From the NCBI GenBank assembly GCA_900548625.1, contig URLO01000040.1:1-22874 (forward strand): DNA of 22,874 bases, written 5' to 3'. Origin of the DNA: an uncultured Eubacteriales bacterium. GTDB taxonomy: Bacteria > Bacillota > Clostridia > Oscillospirales > Oscillospiraceae. Each line of letters opens with the position of its first letter. Within the stretch, counting starts at the first letter, position 1. Under the pieces are notes generated by a model. It was not told where the DNA came from. It did not search any database and worked only from the letters and a program-made list of their open reading frames with translations. The position numbers were made by a program, and so were the translations under genes. Shown here one piece after another: positions 14,816 to 22,560 of the stretch.

Positions 14816-16027
14816 ATGAAACAGGGCAAGCATTATACGACCATCATCCTTTGGATCCTGCTCGCGGCGATCACGGCCTACTTCGGCTACAACGTCGCGA
14901 CCTCGATCCATGAGCCGCTGACGACCGTGACCGTCATGGAGTACGCGGCAAGCTCGGGCTATTACGCCACGGGCTACGTTGTGCGCAGTGAAACGGTGAT
15001 CGAGTCGGAGTACGGCATCACCGTGGTCACGGCAAAGGAGGGGGCGCGCGTTGCCGCCGGTGAACCGGTCGCAACCGGCTACCTGACGGACAACGCGCAG
15101 GAACGCCAGCGGCGGATCACGGAGCTGAGCAGTCAGCTCGACCAGCTTGGATACGCTTACCGCTCCTCGTCGAGCCTCGCGGATCAGGCCGCGCTCGACA
15201 CCGAGATCGTGAGCGACCTGACGGCACTCGCCAAGTACATCAGCCGCCGCGACATGAACTCCATCGCAGATCTTTCGCCGGAGCTCAAGGGACTTGTTCT
15301 GCGCCGAAGCTCCGACGAGGGCGCGACCACGGTCATTGCCGCGCAGATGACGGCGGTGCAGAATGAGCTGGACACGCTCAAAAATGAGGCCGAGGCGGAC
15401 ACGCGCGTGGTCAGCGCGCCTGCGGCGGGCTATTTTTCCAGTGCTGTGGACGGCTATGAGCGCGTCCTGACGCCCGAACGCCTTCAGAATCTGAGCGTCT
15501 ACGACTACAACGCGCTCGAACCCGAAACGCCGCCGGAACATGCGGCGGGCAAACTCATCGCCGGAAATACGTGGTATTACGTGACGGCGATCCCTGCCGG
15601 TGAGCTGGGCGAGCTTCAGGCCGGCGATACGGTCAAGGTCTCGTTTGCACGCGATTTTTATGAGCAGATCGAGATGAAGGTCTCCCGCATCAGCGACAAT
15701 CAGGCGGGCTTCCGTCTGCTGGTGCTCTCCTCCGACCGCTATATGCAGAATGTGACGCTCCTGCGGCAGCAGTCGGCGGACGTGGTTTTCGAGTCCTTTG
15801 AAGGACTGCGCGTGCCGAAGGTGGCGGTGCATGTGGACAAAAACAGCCAGCCGGGCGTCTACATTCTCGAGGGCGCGACGGCGGTCTGGAAAAAGATCGA
15901 GATCCTTCACGACAACGGCGAAAGCTATGAGGTGAAGCTCGACCTGACCTCGACGGCAAATCTCTGGCCGGGCGACGAGGTCATCGTGAGTGCAAAGAAT
16001 TTGTATAACGGAAAGGTGGTCGGATAA
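14816..16027 (+). CDS. HlyD-like membrane adaptor protein (efflux-type) in division cluster
   Basis: The protein has 403 residues. One N-terminal membrane helix (about 8-25, IILWILLAAITAYFGYNVA) is followed by a large external part. The order is that of HlyD/membrane-fusion proteins: a first lipoyl-like half (YVVRSETVIESEYGITVVTAKEGARVAAGEPVA in two runs at about 54-87), a helical hairpin of roughly 110 residues, the second half (VVSAPAAGYFS, about 199-209), then beta-barrel-like segments (AGDTVKVSF; LWPGDEVIVSAKNLYNG at the end). HlyD proteins usually partner an ABC or MFS transporter, but none is encoded nearby. It starts with AAAGGAG 5 nt upstream and ends 2 nt before the yggS start, so the two are tightly coupled. 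A role in envelope or division work is inferred from the neighbours only. Confidence 0.75.
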   Translation: MKQGKHYTTIILWILLAAITAYFGYNVATSIHEPLTTVTVMEYAASSGYYATGYVVRSETVIESEYGITVVTAKEGARVAAGEPVATGYLTDNAQERQRRITELSSQLDQLGYAYRSSSSLADQAALDTEIVSDLTALAKYISRRDMNSIADLSPELKGLVLRRSSDEGATTVIAAQMTAVQNELDTLKNEAEADTRVVSAPAAGYFSSAVDGYERVLTPERLQNLSVYDYNALEPETPPEHAAGKLIAGNTWYYVTAIPAGELGELQAGDTVKVSFARDFYEQIEMKVSRISDNQAGFRLLVLSSDRYMQNVTLLRQQSADVVFESFEGLRVPKVAVHVDKNSQPGVYILEGATAVWKKIEILHDNGESYEVKLDLTSTANLWPGDEVIVSAKNLYNGKVVG

Positions 16028-16029
16028 GG

Positions 16030-16731
16030 ATGGCAAGCATTGCAGAGAATATCAGAGTCATCCGGGAAACTATGGCGCAGGCCGCGAAGGCGGCGGGACG
16101 TGAGCAGTCGGAGGTGCTACTTTGCGCCGCAACAAAGATGAACGACGCGGCGGCAGTACGTGAGGCGGTCGCGGCGGGCGTGGACTGCTGCGGAGAAAAC
16201 CGCGTGCAGGAGCTGACGCAGAAGCTCGCAGAGGGCGCGTACACGGGAAAGCCCGTCCATTTCATCGGCCATTTGCAGACCAACAAGGTCAAGCAGGTGG
16301 TGGGAAGGGTCGATCTCATCGAGTCGGTCGATCGGATGGAGCTTCTCGAGTGCATTGAGAAGATCGCCGCGAAGCTCGGCATCGTGCAGCCCATTTTGCT
16401 GGAGGTCAACATCGGCGCAGAGGAGAGCAAATCCGGTTTTTCACAGGAAGAAATTTGGCAGACTGTGGAAAAAATGGCGGATTTCCCGCACTGCCGTCTC
16501 CGCGGACTCATGGCGATCCCGCCAATTAGCCTCCATCCGGGCGATAATCGAAGATATTTTGCCGAAATGCGCAACCTTTTTGTTGACATAAGCGAGAAAA
16601 AATACGATAATGTAGACATGGAATGCCTGTCGATGGGAATGAGCGGCGATTATGCCGATGCCATCGCAGAAGGTGCGACCATGATCCGCGTGGGTACTGC
16701 GATTTTTGGCCCGAGAAATTATAATGTCTGA
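16030..16731 (+). CDS. yggS: YggS/YlmE family pyridoxal-phosphate homeostasis protein
   Basis: This soluble protein of the PROSC family binds PLP on a conserved lysine and keeps the cofactor and related amino-acid pools in balance; no enzymatic reaction is established for it. The 233 residues show the family signatures: AATKMN with the PLP lysine Lys36, GENRVQEL at 55-62, HFIGHLQTNKVKQV at about 77-90, LEVNIGAEESKSGF, LSMGMSGDYADAI and VGTAIFG near the end. The start lies 2 nt after the upstream stop codon, so translational coupling is likely. In Firmicutes this gene (ylmE) regularly precedes sepF, as here, where 29 nt separate the two genes. Confidence 0.95.
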   Translation: MASIAENIRVIRETMAQAAKAAGREQSEVLLCAATKMNDAAAVREAVAAGVDCCGENRVQELTQKLAEGAYTGKPVHFIGHLQTNKVKQVVGRVDLIESVDRMELLECIEKIAAKLGIVQPILLEVNIGAEESKSGFSQEEIWQTVEKMADFPHCRLRGLMAIPPISLHPGDNRRYFAEMRNLFVDISEKKYDNVDMECLSMGMSGDYADAIAEGATMIRVGTAIFGPRNYNV

Positions 16732-16760
16732 CAGACACAGATATTGGAGGATACAAGATT

Positions 16761-17276
16761 ATGGGATTTATGGATGAACTCAAGAAGCTGGCAAAGCCGT
16801 ATGGCGAGGATGACGACGATTTCGACGAATTCGATGACGAACCGCGCTCCAAGGCGTCCCGTCCGTCGCGCAGCTCCGCCGCTCCGGCCCCGGCTCCTTC
16901 GTTCTCTTCATCTTTTGACGATATGGACGACGACACCATGAGCGGCAGCAGCTCCCGCCGCACGCCCGGCGGCAGCAAGGTGGTCAACATCCACACGACG
17001 GCCCAGATGCAGGTCGTGCTGGTCAAGCCCGACCGCTTTGACAATGTCTCCGACATCGCCGAGCATCTGCGCAGCAAGCATGCGGTCGTGCTGAACCTTG
17101 AGGCGACGAATAAGGACGTTGCCCGCCGTCTGGTCGATTTCCTGTCCGGCTGCGCCTACGCGCTCGACGGTAAGATCAAGAAGATCGCCATCAGTACCTA
17201 TATCATCACGCCGTACAATGTCGATATCGTCGGCGATCTGATCGACGAACTGGAAAATAACGGCCTTTACCTTTAA
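16761..17276 (+). CDS. sepF: Cell division protein SepF
   Basis: SepF anchors and bundles FtsZ filaments at the membrane in Firmicutes. The 171 residues have the expected three parts: an amphipathic membrane-binding N-terminus (MGFMDELKKLAKPYG), a flexible Asp- and Ser/Pro/Ala-rich linker (about 16-72), and the globular DUF552 domain from KVVNIHTT through LVKPDRF and RRLVDFLSGCAYALDG to IITPYNVDI. The ribosome binding site GGAGG is 10 nt upstream. The next gene, divIVA, starts 27 nt after the stop codon. The ylmG and ylmH genes that normally lie between the two are absent. Confidence 0.95.
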   Translation: MGFMDELKKLAKPYGEDDDDFDEFDDEPRSKASRPSRSSAAPAPAPSFSSSFDDMDDDTMSGSSSRRTPGGSKVVNIHTTAQMQVVLVKPDRFDNVSDIAEHLRSKHAVVLNLEATNKDVARRLVDFLSGCAYALDGKIKKIAISTYIITPYNVDIVGDLIDELENNGLYL

Positions 17277-17303
17277 TTGACTTCGCAGGAGGGACAAGCA
17301 CTC

Positions 17304-18050
17304 ATGTTTACACCGCAGGAAATTCAGGAGCAAACCTTCTCCAAGGCTGTGTTCGGCGGATACGATATGCAGCAGGTCGATGATTTCCTTGAGCCGCTGA
17401 CCGAGGATTATATCACGCTGTACAAGGAGAACGCCGTTCTCAAGTCCAAGATGAAGATCCTTGTCGAGAAGCTGGAGGAATACCGCTCGCAGGAGGCAGG
17501 GATGAAGCGCGCCATCGCCAATGCCCAGCAGACCTGTGACAAGATGATCGCCGAGGCGCAGGCCAAGTGCGCGGGCATGATGAACGATGCGCAGGGCAGC
17601 GTCCGCAGCCAGACGGCAGATCTCCAGCAGAGTGTTGCCGAGGAAGAGGAGCGCCTGACGCGCGCCAAGCAGACCGCGCAGAATTTCATCAATGTGGTCG
17701 AGCAGGATATCCGCGGCCATCTGGAGCTGCTGGACAAGCTCAGAAGCATGGATCTCAAGGTCGAGGAGCAGCCGAAGCAGCCCAAGCCCCCCGTGCGTGA
17801 GAAGCCCTACGATTGGAGCAAGCAGGAGACGCCCCCGATGATCGTGCCGTCCGCACCGCCCGCACCGTCGGCGTCCGCGTCCGACATCGCCTCGGAGATC
17901 TCGGAGAATCTGGAGAAGCTGGTCGGCTCGGAGCCTGCACCGGATCCCACGGTCGCTCCGACGCAGCCTGCGTCTCATCCGGACAACAGCGCAACGATCA
18001 AGTTCACAAATCTGAAATTCGGCAAGAATTACGATCCCACGTCGGTCTGA
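17304..18050 (+). CDS. divIVA: DivIVA-family septum/pole organising protein
   Basis: DivIVA senses negative membrane curvature and recruits partners to division septa and poles. The 248 residues begin with the typical lipid-binding head: MFTPQEIQEQTFSKAVFGGYD, given here in two overlapping runs, with GGYD at 18-21 and QVDDFL at 24-29. A long coiled coil covers about 31-160, including the Gln/Ala/Glu-rich segment ANAQQTCDKMIAEAQAKC. The C-terminus is a Pro/Ala/Ser-rich disordered tail ending in IKFTNLKFGKNYDP. The start at 17304 is supported by AGGAGG 11 nt upstream; nine in-frame codons upstream have no such site. It is the last gene of the division cluster before the T-box leader of ileS. 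Confidence 0.93.
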   Translation: MFTPQEIQEQTFSKAVFGGYDMQQVDDFLEPLTEDYITLYKENAVLKSKMKILVEKLEEYRSQEAGMKRAIANAQQTCDKMIAEAQAKCAGMMNDAQGSVRSQTADLQQSVAEEEERLTRAKQTAQNFINVVEQDIRGHLELLDKLRSMDLKVEEQPKQPKPPVREKPYDWSKQETPPMIVPSAPPAPSASASDIASEISENLEKLVGSEPAPDPTVAPTQPASHPDNSATIKFTNLKFGKNYDPTSV

Positions 18051-18084
18051 CCGGCAGGGAAAAACAAAACGATCACATACACAT

Positions 18085-18316
18085 GCGATGATAAGGACGA
18101 GTACGGTCACTCGTGCGCACAGAGAGCTGCCGGTCGGTGGAAGGCAGCGGCAGGAGTGACCCGAATATCCCCTTTGAGCATCCGACCGAACGGCAGCCAG
18201 TAGGCTCGGACGGGTCCTCCCGTTACAGAGGCATGAGCGCCCGCGGAGCTTTTGCGGGAATTCAGGTGGTACCACGGCACACGCCGCCCTGAGTCTTTGA
18301 CTCGGGGCGTTTTTTT
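18085..18316 (+). promoter_or_regulatory. T-box riboswitch (tRNA-Ile sensing) upstream of ileS
   Basis: This leader senses uncharged tRNA-Ile and lets transcription into ileS only when isoleucine charging is low. The conserved T-box bulge is plain: CAGGTGGTACCACGG at 18264-18276 or so, whose TGGT pairs with the tRNA acceptor end. Stem I runs from GATG (18087) to CATC (18180). The likely specifier codon is ATC at 18165-18167, in GAATATCCCC, which fits isoleucine. The terminator arm follows at 18285-18316. The downstream gene being ileS confirms the amino acid. The exact left end and pairing within stem I are estimates. Confidence 0.9.
18285..18316 (+). terminator. T-box terminator hairpin
   Basis: CGCCCTGAGTC and GACTCGGGGCG form an 11-bp stem with one G-T pair and loop TTT, followed by seven T. 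Its left arm overlaps the region needed for the T-box antiterminator, as the mechanism requires. Confidence 0.88.
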
Positions 18317-18344
18317 GTGATTATACTTCATTTGGAGGATCAAG

Positions 18345-21152
18345 ATGGAATACAAAAAGACACTGAACATGAACAAATCCGGTTTCCCGATGCGCGCGGG
18401 TCTTCCGCAGCGCGAGCCTGCCATGCTGGAGGCGTGGAAGAAGCTCGACGTCTACGGCGAGCTGCTGAAAAAGAACGAGGGCAAGCCCCGTTTTTCCCTG
18501 CATGATGGACCTCCGTTCTCCAACGGTGACATCCACATGGGTCACGCGCTCAACAAGTCTCTGAAGGACTTCATCGTGCGCCTGTATGCGATGCGCGGCT
18601 ACTACACGCCGTTCATTCCCGGCTGGGACAACCACGGTATGCCCATCGAGTCTGCCATCATCAAGAAGAACAAGCTCAACCACAAGACCATGCCCGTTCC
18701 CGAGTTCCGCATGGCCTGCCAGGAGTTTGCGCAGAAATACATCGACCGTCAGATGGAGGGCTTCAAGCGCATCGGCGTCATCGCCGACTGGGAGCATCCT
18801 TATAAGACGATGAACAAGGGCTTCGAGAGCGAGGAAGTCAAGGTCTTCGGCGAAATGTTCAAAAAGGGCTACATCTACAAGGGCCTCAAGCCCGTCTACT
18901 GGTGCCCGAAGGACGAAACGGCGCTGGCGGAGGCGGAGATCGAGTACCACGACGATCCGTGTACCACGGTCTATGTCAAGTTCAAGATGCGCGACGATCT
19001 CGGCAAGCTGCCGCACCTCGACCATGAGAAGCTCAGCTTCGTGATCTGGACGACCACGATCTGGACGCTTCCCGGCAACCTCGCCATCGCGCTCAACCCG
19101 AAGGAAAGCTATGTTGTTGTCCGCAATAACGCAAACGGCGAGATGTACATCGTTGCCGAGGCGCTGATGGAGAAGGTCATGCGTGTGGGCGGCGTCGAGG
19201 ACTATGCGGTCGTCGAGCGCCATGAGGGCGCGTTCTATGAGAACATGCTGGCTGACCATCCCTTCCTGCCGAAGACCTCGCGTCTGGTGCTGGCTGATTA
19301 CGTCACGATGGACTCCGGTACCGGCTGCGTCCATACTGCGCCGGGCTTCGGCGCGGACGACTATCAGACCTGCCGCCGCTACGGCATGGAGCTGGTCGTT
19401 CCGGTCGATGACCGCGGCCGCCACACCGATTACGCGGGCAAGTATGCCGGTATGAAGACCGACGAATCGAACCCCGTCATTCTCGAGGATATGCGTCAGA
19501 GCGGCGCGCTGTTTGCCTGTGAGGACATCGTCCACTCCTACCCGCACTGCTGGCGCTGCAAGAGCCCGATCATCTTCCGTGCCACGCCGCAGTGGTTCTG
19601 CTCGGTCGAGTCGTTCAAGGACAAGGCCGTTGCCGCCTGCGAAAATGTGTACTGGAACCCCGCCTGGGGCAAGGAGCGCATGATCTCCATGATCCGCGAG
19701 CGTGCCGACTGGTGCATCTCCCGCCAGCGCCGCTGGGGTCTGCCGATCCCGGTGTTCTACTGCAAGGACTGCGGCAAGCCCATCTGCAACGATGAATCCA
19801 TCGCGCGCATTTCGCAGCTTTTCGCGGAGCACGGCTCGAACATCTGGTTTGAGAAGGAAGCCATGGAGCTGGTTCCCGAGGGCTTCACCTGCCCGCACTG
19901 CGGCGGCAAGACCTTTGAGAAGGAAACGGATACGCTGGACGGCTGGTTCGACTCCGGCTCGACGCATTTTGCCTCCATGCAGAAGGATCAGGGCTTCTGG
20001 CCCTCTGATATGTATATCGAGGGCGCCGATCAGTACCGCGGCTGGTTCCAGTCGTCTCTGCTGACGGCGGTCGGCGCACTGGACAGAGGCGCACCGTTCA
20101 AGCAGTGCCTCACGCACGGCTGGACCGTGGACGGCGAAGGCCGCCAGATGCACAAGTCGCTCGGAAACGGCATGGATCCGGCGGAGATCATCAACAAGTA
20201 CGGCGCAGACATCCTGCGTCTGTGGGCAGGCTCGGCGGACTATCATGCCGACGTCCGCTGCTCCGATTCCATCTTCCAGCAGCTCAGCCAGAACTATCTG
20301 AAGTTCCGCAACACGGCAAAGTTCTGCCTCGACAATCTGGTTGACTTCGACCCGAACGAGCTGGTCGCGCCGGAAAATATGCCGGAGCTTGACCGCTGGG
20401 CGATCACGAAGCTCAACGAGCTGCTCGTCAAGTGCGAGGAGAGCTACAGCAACTACGAGTTCCATGGTGTTTCCCATGCCATCAACGATTTCTGCGTCGT
20501 GACGCTCTCGAGCCTCTATCTTGACATCATCAAGGACCACCTCTACTGCGATGCAAAGGAAAGCCTGACCCGTCGCAGCGCACAGACGGCGCTTTGGCTG
20601 ATCCTCGATGCCATGACCAAGGCGTTTGCGCCGATCCTCGCCTTCACCTGCGACGAGATCTGGCTCCAGATGCCGCACCGTGCCGAGGATGACGCCCGCA
20701 ACGTCCTGCTGAACGTCATGTCGAAGCCGTATGCAGATTACGCCCTGAGTGCAGAGGAAATGGCTGTCTGGGATACCGCCATCCGTGTCCGCAGCGATGT
20801 CAACGGCGTGCTCGAGCGTGCCCGCGCAGACAAGCGCATCGGCAAGAGCCTTGAGGCGCACGTCACGCTCTCGGCACTCGATGCACCGGCGGCCGAGGCG
20901 CTCAAGGCGGTCCGCGAAATGAACCTCGCGGAGCTGTTCATCGTGTCGAACGTCTCTGTTGCAGACGAGCGCGCAAGAGAAAATGCCGTCACCGGCAGCG
21001 GCACGAATTTCCCAGGCCTCACGATCGAGGTCACGGAAGCCCCCGGCACGAAGTGCCCGCGCTGCTGGATGCACTCCGAGCAGGCAAACGAGGAGGGCCT
21101 CTGCCCGCGCTGCGCCGAGGTCATGAAGAACTTCGTCGAGACGGAGCTTTGA
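18345..21152 (+). CDS. ileS: Isoleucyl-tRNA synthetase
   Basis: This class I synthetase charges tRNA-Ile and edits misactivated valine. The 935 residues match the bacterial form. The HIGH motif is HMGH at 64-67 inside PPFSNGDIHMGHALNK. The CP1 editing domain lies at about 190-400 (WTTTIWTLPGN; GTGCVHTAPGFG). WCISRQRRWGLPIPVFYC is followed by a zinc-like CxxC and DGWFDSGS. The KMSKS loop reads QMHKSLGN (601-608), with Lys604 the retained lysine. The C-terminal zinc site is CPRCWMHS plus CPRC (about 903-925). Its start has TGGAGGAT upstream and it lies 28 nt after the T-box terminator. It ends in the bidirectional terminator shared with the symporter gene. Confidence 0.97.
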   Translation: MEYKKTLNMNKSGFPMRAGLPQREPAMLEAWKKLDVYGELLKKNEGKPRFSLHDGPPFSNGDIHMGHALNKSLKDFIVRLYAMRGYYTPFIPGWDNHGMPIESAIIKKNKLNHKTMPVPEFRMACQEFAQKYIDRQMEGFKRIGVIADWEHPYKTMNKGFESEEVKVFGEMFKKGYIYKGLKPVYWCPKDETALAEAEIEYHDDPCTTVYVKFKMRDDLGKLPHLDHEKLSFVIWTTTIWTLPGNLAIALNPKESYVVVRNNANGEMYIVAEALMEKVMRVGGVEDYAVVERHEGAFYENMLADHPFLPKTSRLVLADYVTMDSGTGCVHTAPGFGADDYQTCRRYGMELVVPVDDRGRHTDYAGKYAGMKTDESNPVILEDMRQSGALFACEDIVHSYPHCWRCKSPIIFRATPQWFCSVESFKDKAVAACENVYWNPAWGKERMISMIRERADWCISRQRRWGLPIPVFYCKDCGKPICNDESIARISQLFAEHGSNIWFEKEAMELVPEGFTCPHCGGKTFEKETDTLDGWFDSGSTHFASMQKDQGFWPSDMYIEGADQYRGWFQSSLLTAVGALDRGAPFKQCLTHGWTVDGEGRQMHKSLGNGMDPAEIINKYGADILRLWAGSADYHADVRCSDSIFQQLSQNYLKFRNTAKFCLDNLVDFDPNELVAPENMPELDRWAITKLNELLVKCEESYSNYEFHGVSHAINDFCVVTLSSLYLDIIKDHLYCDAKESLTRRSAQTALWLILDAMTKAFAPILAFTCDEIWLQMPHRAEDDARNVLLNVMSKPYADYALSAEEMAVWDTAIRVRSDVNGVLERARADKRIGKSLEAHVTLSALDAPAAEALKAVREMNLAELFIVSNVSVADERARENAVTGSGTNFPGLTIEVTEAPGTKCPRCWMHSEQANEEGLCPRCAEVMKNFVETEL

Positions 21153-21180
21153 GCGAAAGCGTTCCTGAGCGTATAAAAAG

Positions 21181-21207
21181 TGGGCCTGCCGCATTGCGGC
21201 AGGCCCA
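21181..21207. terminator. Bidirectional terminator between ileS and the symporter gene
   Basis: TGGGCCTGCCGC and GCGGCAGGCCCA form a perfect 12-bp stem with loop ATT. TTGATTTTGATT follows on the plus strand and CTTTTTATACG on the minus strand, so it can end both convergent transcripts. Confidence 0.88.
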
Positions 21208-21231
21208 TTGATTTTGATTGATCGATTTTTA

Positions 21232-22560
21232 TTACTTTGCCTTGGCAGCGAGCTTGGCCTTCTTCTCGCGCTCGAGGCGGGAGATGAACAGGGCGCAGGT
21301 CGCGTCGCCGGTGATGTTCAGCGTGGTACGACCCATGTCGAAGATCTTGTCAACGCCCGCGATGATCGCGATGCCCTCGACGGGAAGACCAACGGATGTC
21401 AGAACCATGGCCAGCATGATCATACCGGCACCCGGCGTTCCCGACGTGCCAATAGAGGCGAGCGTTGCTGTCAGAACGATCATCGCCATCTGACCGAGCG
21501 TCAGGTCACGGCCATAGCAGCAGGCGATAAAAACGGTTGCAACGGCCTGATAGATGGCGGTTCCGTCCATGTTGATCGTTGCGCCGAGCGGCAGGACGAA
21601 TGCACTGATCTCCGGCTCCGCGCCCATCTTGTTGCAGCACTCAATGTTGACGGGCAGCGTTGCGTTGGAGGAGGTCGTCGTAAAGGCGGTCATCATGGCA
21701 GGTGCGATGCCCTTGAAGAATTTGATCGGACTCATTTTGGACAGGAAACGGACGGATAGACCGTATACGAGCACGATATGCAGGATATAGCCAATGTAGG
21801 CGACCAAAATGACCAATGCTAAACTCCCCAAAACAGCCGGGCCATTCTTTGCAACGACGTCAGACATCAGGCAGAAGACGCCGATCGGCGTGAAGCTAAT
21901 GATCATCATCATGATTTTCATGATGACGGCCTGTCCACAATTGATCAGTTCTCCGATTCGTTGTCCCTTTTCCCCGGCTGCCAGTACGCCGGCACCGAGG
22001 AAAATTGCAATCACAATGACTTTGAGCATATCGTCTTCGGCCATCGGCTTGAGCATATTGCTCGGGAAAAGACTGACGATCAAATCCATGACCATCTTTA
22101 CAGGATCTTTTTTGGCCTCTGCAGCGGCCTTGAGATCGTCCGTTGTTTTCGCGGATTTCGTGGCCTGAGCTTCGTTGTATTCGACAACAGTCTCGGTGAT
22201 GCTTTCGGATGGAAGTTCGGGGAAAATCTCCACGCTCATATTCTTAACAAAGTTGACGAGAAGCAGGCCGATGACAACGGCTAGGGCTGTGGTAAAAATG
22301 TAATAAACAAAGGTCTTGCTTCCGACAGAACCAACGCGCTTGAGATCTTTCAGGGAGATGACACCGTCGGCGATGGAGAACAGAACGACGGGAACAACAA
22401 GGAACTTCAGAAGATTGATATAGATGTCGCCGATTGGTTTGAGCCATGAGCCAGTAAAAGTAGTGTTTTTGATAAACGTGCAAATGAGGCCTACGATGAT
22501 ACCGAGCGCCATGCCGATAAAAATCTTGATCGGTAGGCTGATTTTTTTCTTCTCCTTCAT
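21232..22560 (-). CDS. Dicarboxylate/amino acid:cation symporter (DAACS, GltP/DctA/SstT-like)
   Basis: These elevator-type transporters import glutamate, aspartate, C4-dicarboxylates, serine or threonine with Na+ or H+. The 442 residues carry the family signatures: the serine/threonine-rich hairpin with TTTSSNATLPVN, the unwound helix GATINMDGTA, the second hairpin GTSGTPGAG, and the substrate helix AGVDKIFDMGRTTLNITGD with its Asp, Arg and Asn. The N-terminus SLPIKIFIGMALGIIVG is the first helix. A polar insert of about 60 residues between the third and fourth helices (EIFPELPSES to KKDPVK) lies outside. The start at 22560 has AAGGAG 7 nt upstream; the in-frame Met 20 codons earlier lacks a site. 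The exact substrate cannot be assigned. A DNA direct repeat about 95 bp upstream may be a regulator site. Confidence 0.93.
   Translation of the reverse strand: MKEKKKISLPIKIFIGMALGIIVGLICTFIKNTTFTGSWLKPIGDIYINLLKFLVVPVVLFSIADGVISLKDLKRVGSVGSKTFVYYIFTTALAVVIGLLLVNFVKNMSVEIFPELPSESITETVVEYNEAQATKSAKTTDDLKAAAEAKKDPVKMVMDLIVSLFPSNMLKPMAEDDMLKVIVIAIFLGAGVLAAGEKGQRIGELINCGQAVIMKIMMMIISFTPIGVFCLMSDVVAKNGPAVLGSLALVILVAYIGYILHIVLVYGLSVRFLSKMSPIKFFKGIAPAMMTAFTTTSSNATLPVNIECCNKMGAEPEISAFVLPLGATINMDGTAIYQAVATVFIACCYGRDLTLGQMAMIVLTATLASIGTSGTPGAGMIMLAMVLTSVGLPVEGIAIIAGVDKIFDMGRTTLNITGDATCALFISRLEREKKAKLAAKAK

Noticed and set aside
18321..21194. 957-codon minus-strand open frame, longest in the window
   Set aside because: Antisense to ileS over its full length and across the T-box end; no recognisable domain, and ileS is unmistakable.
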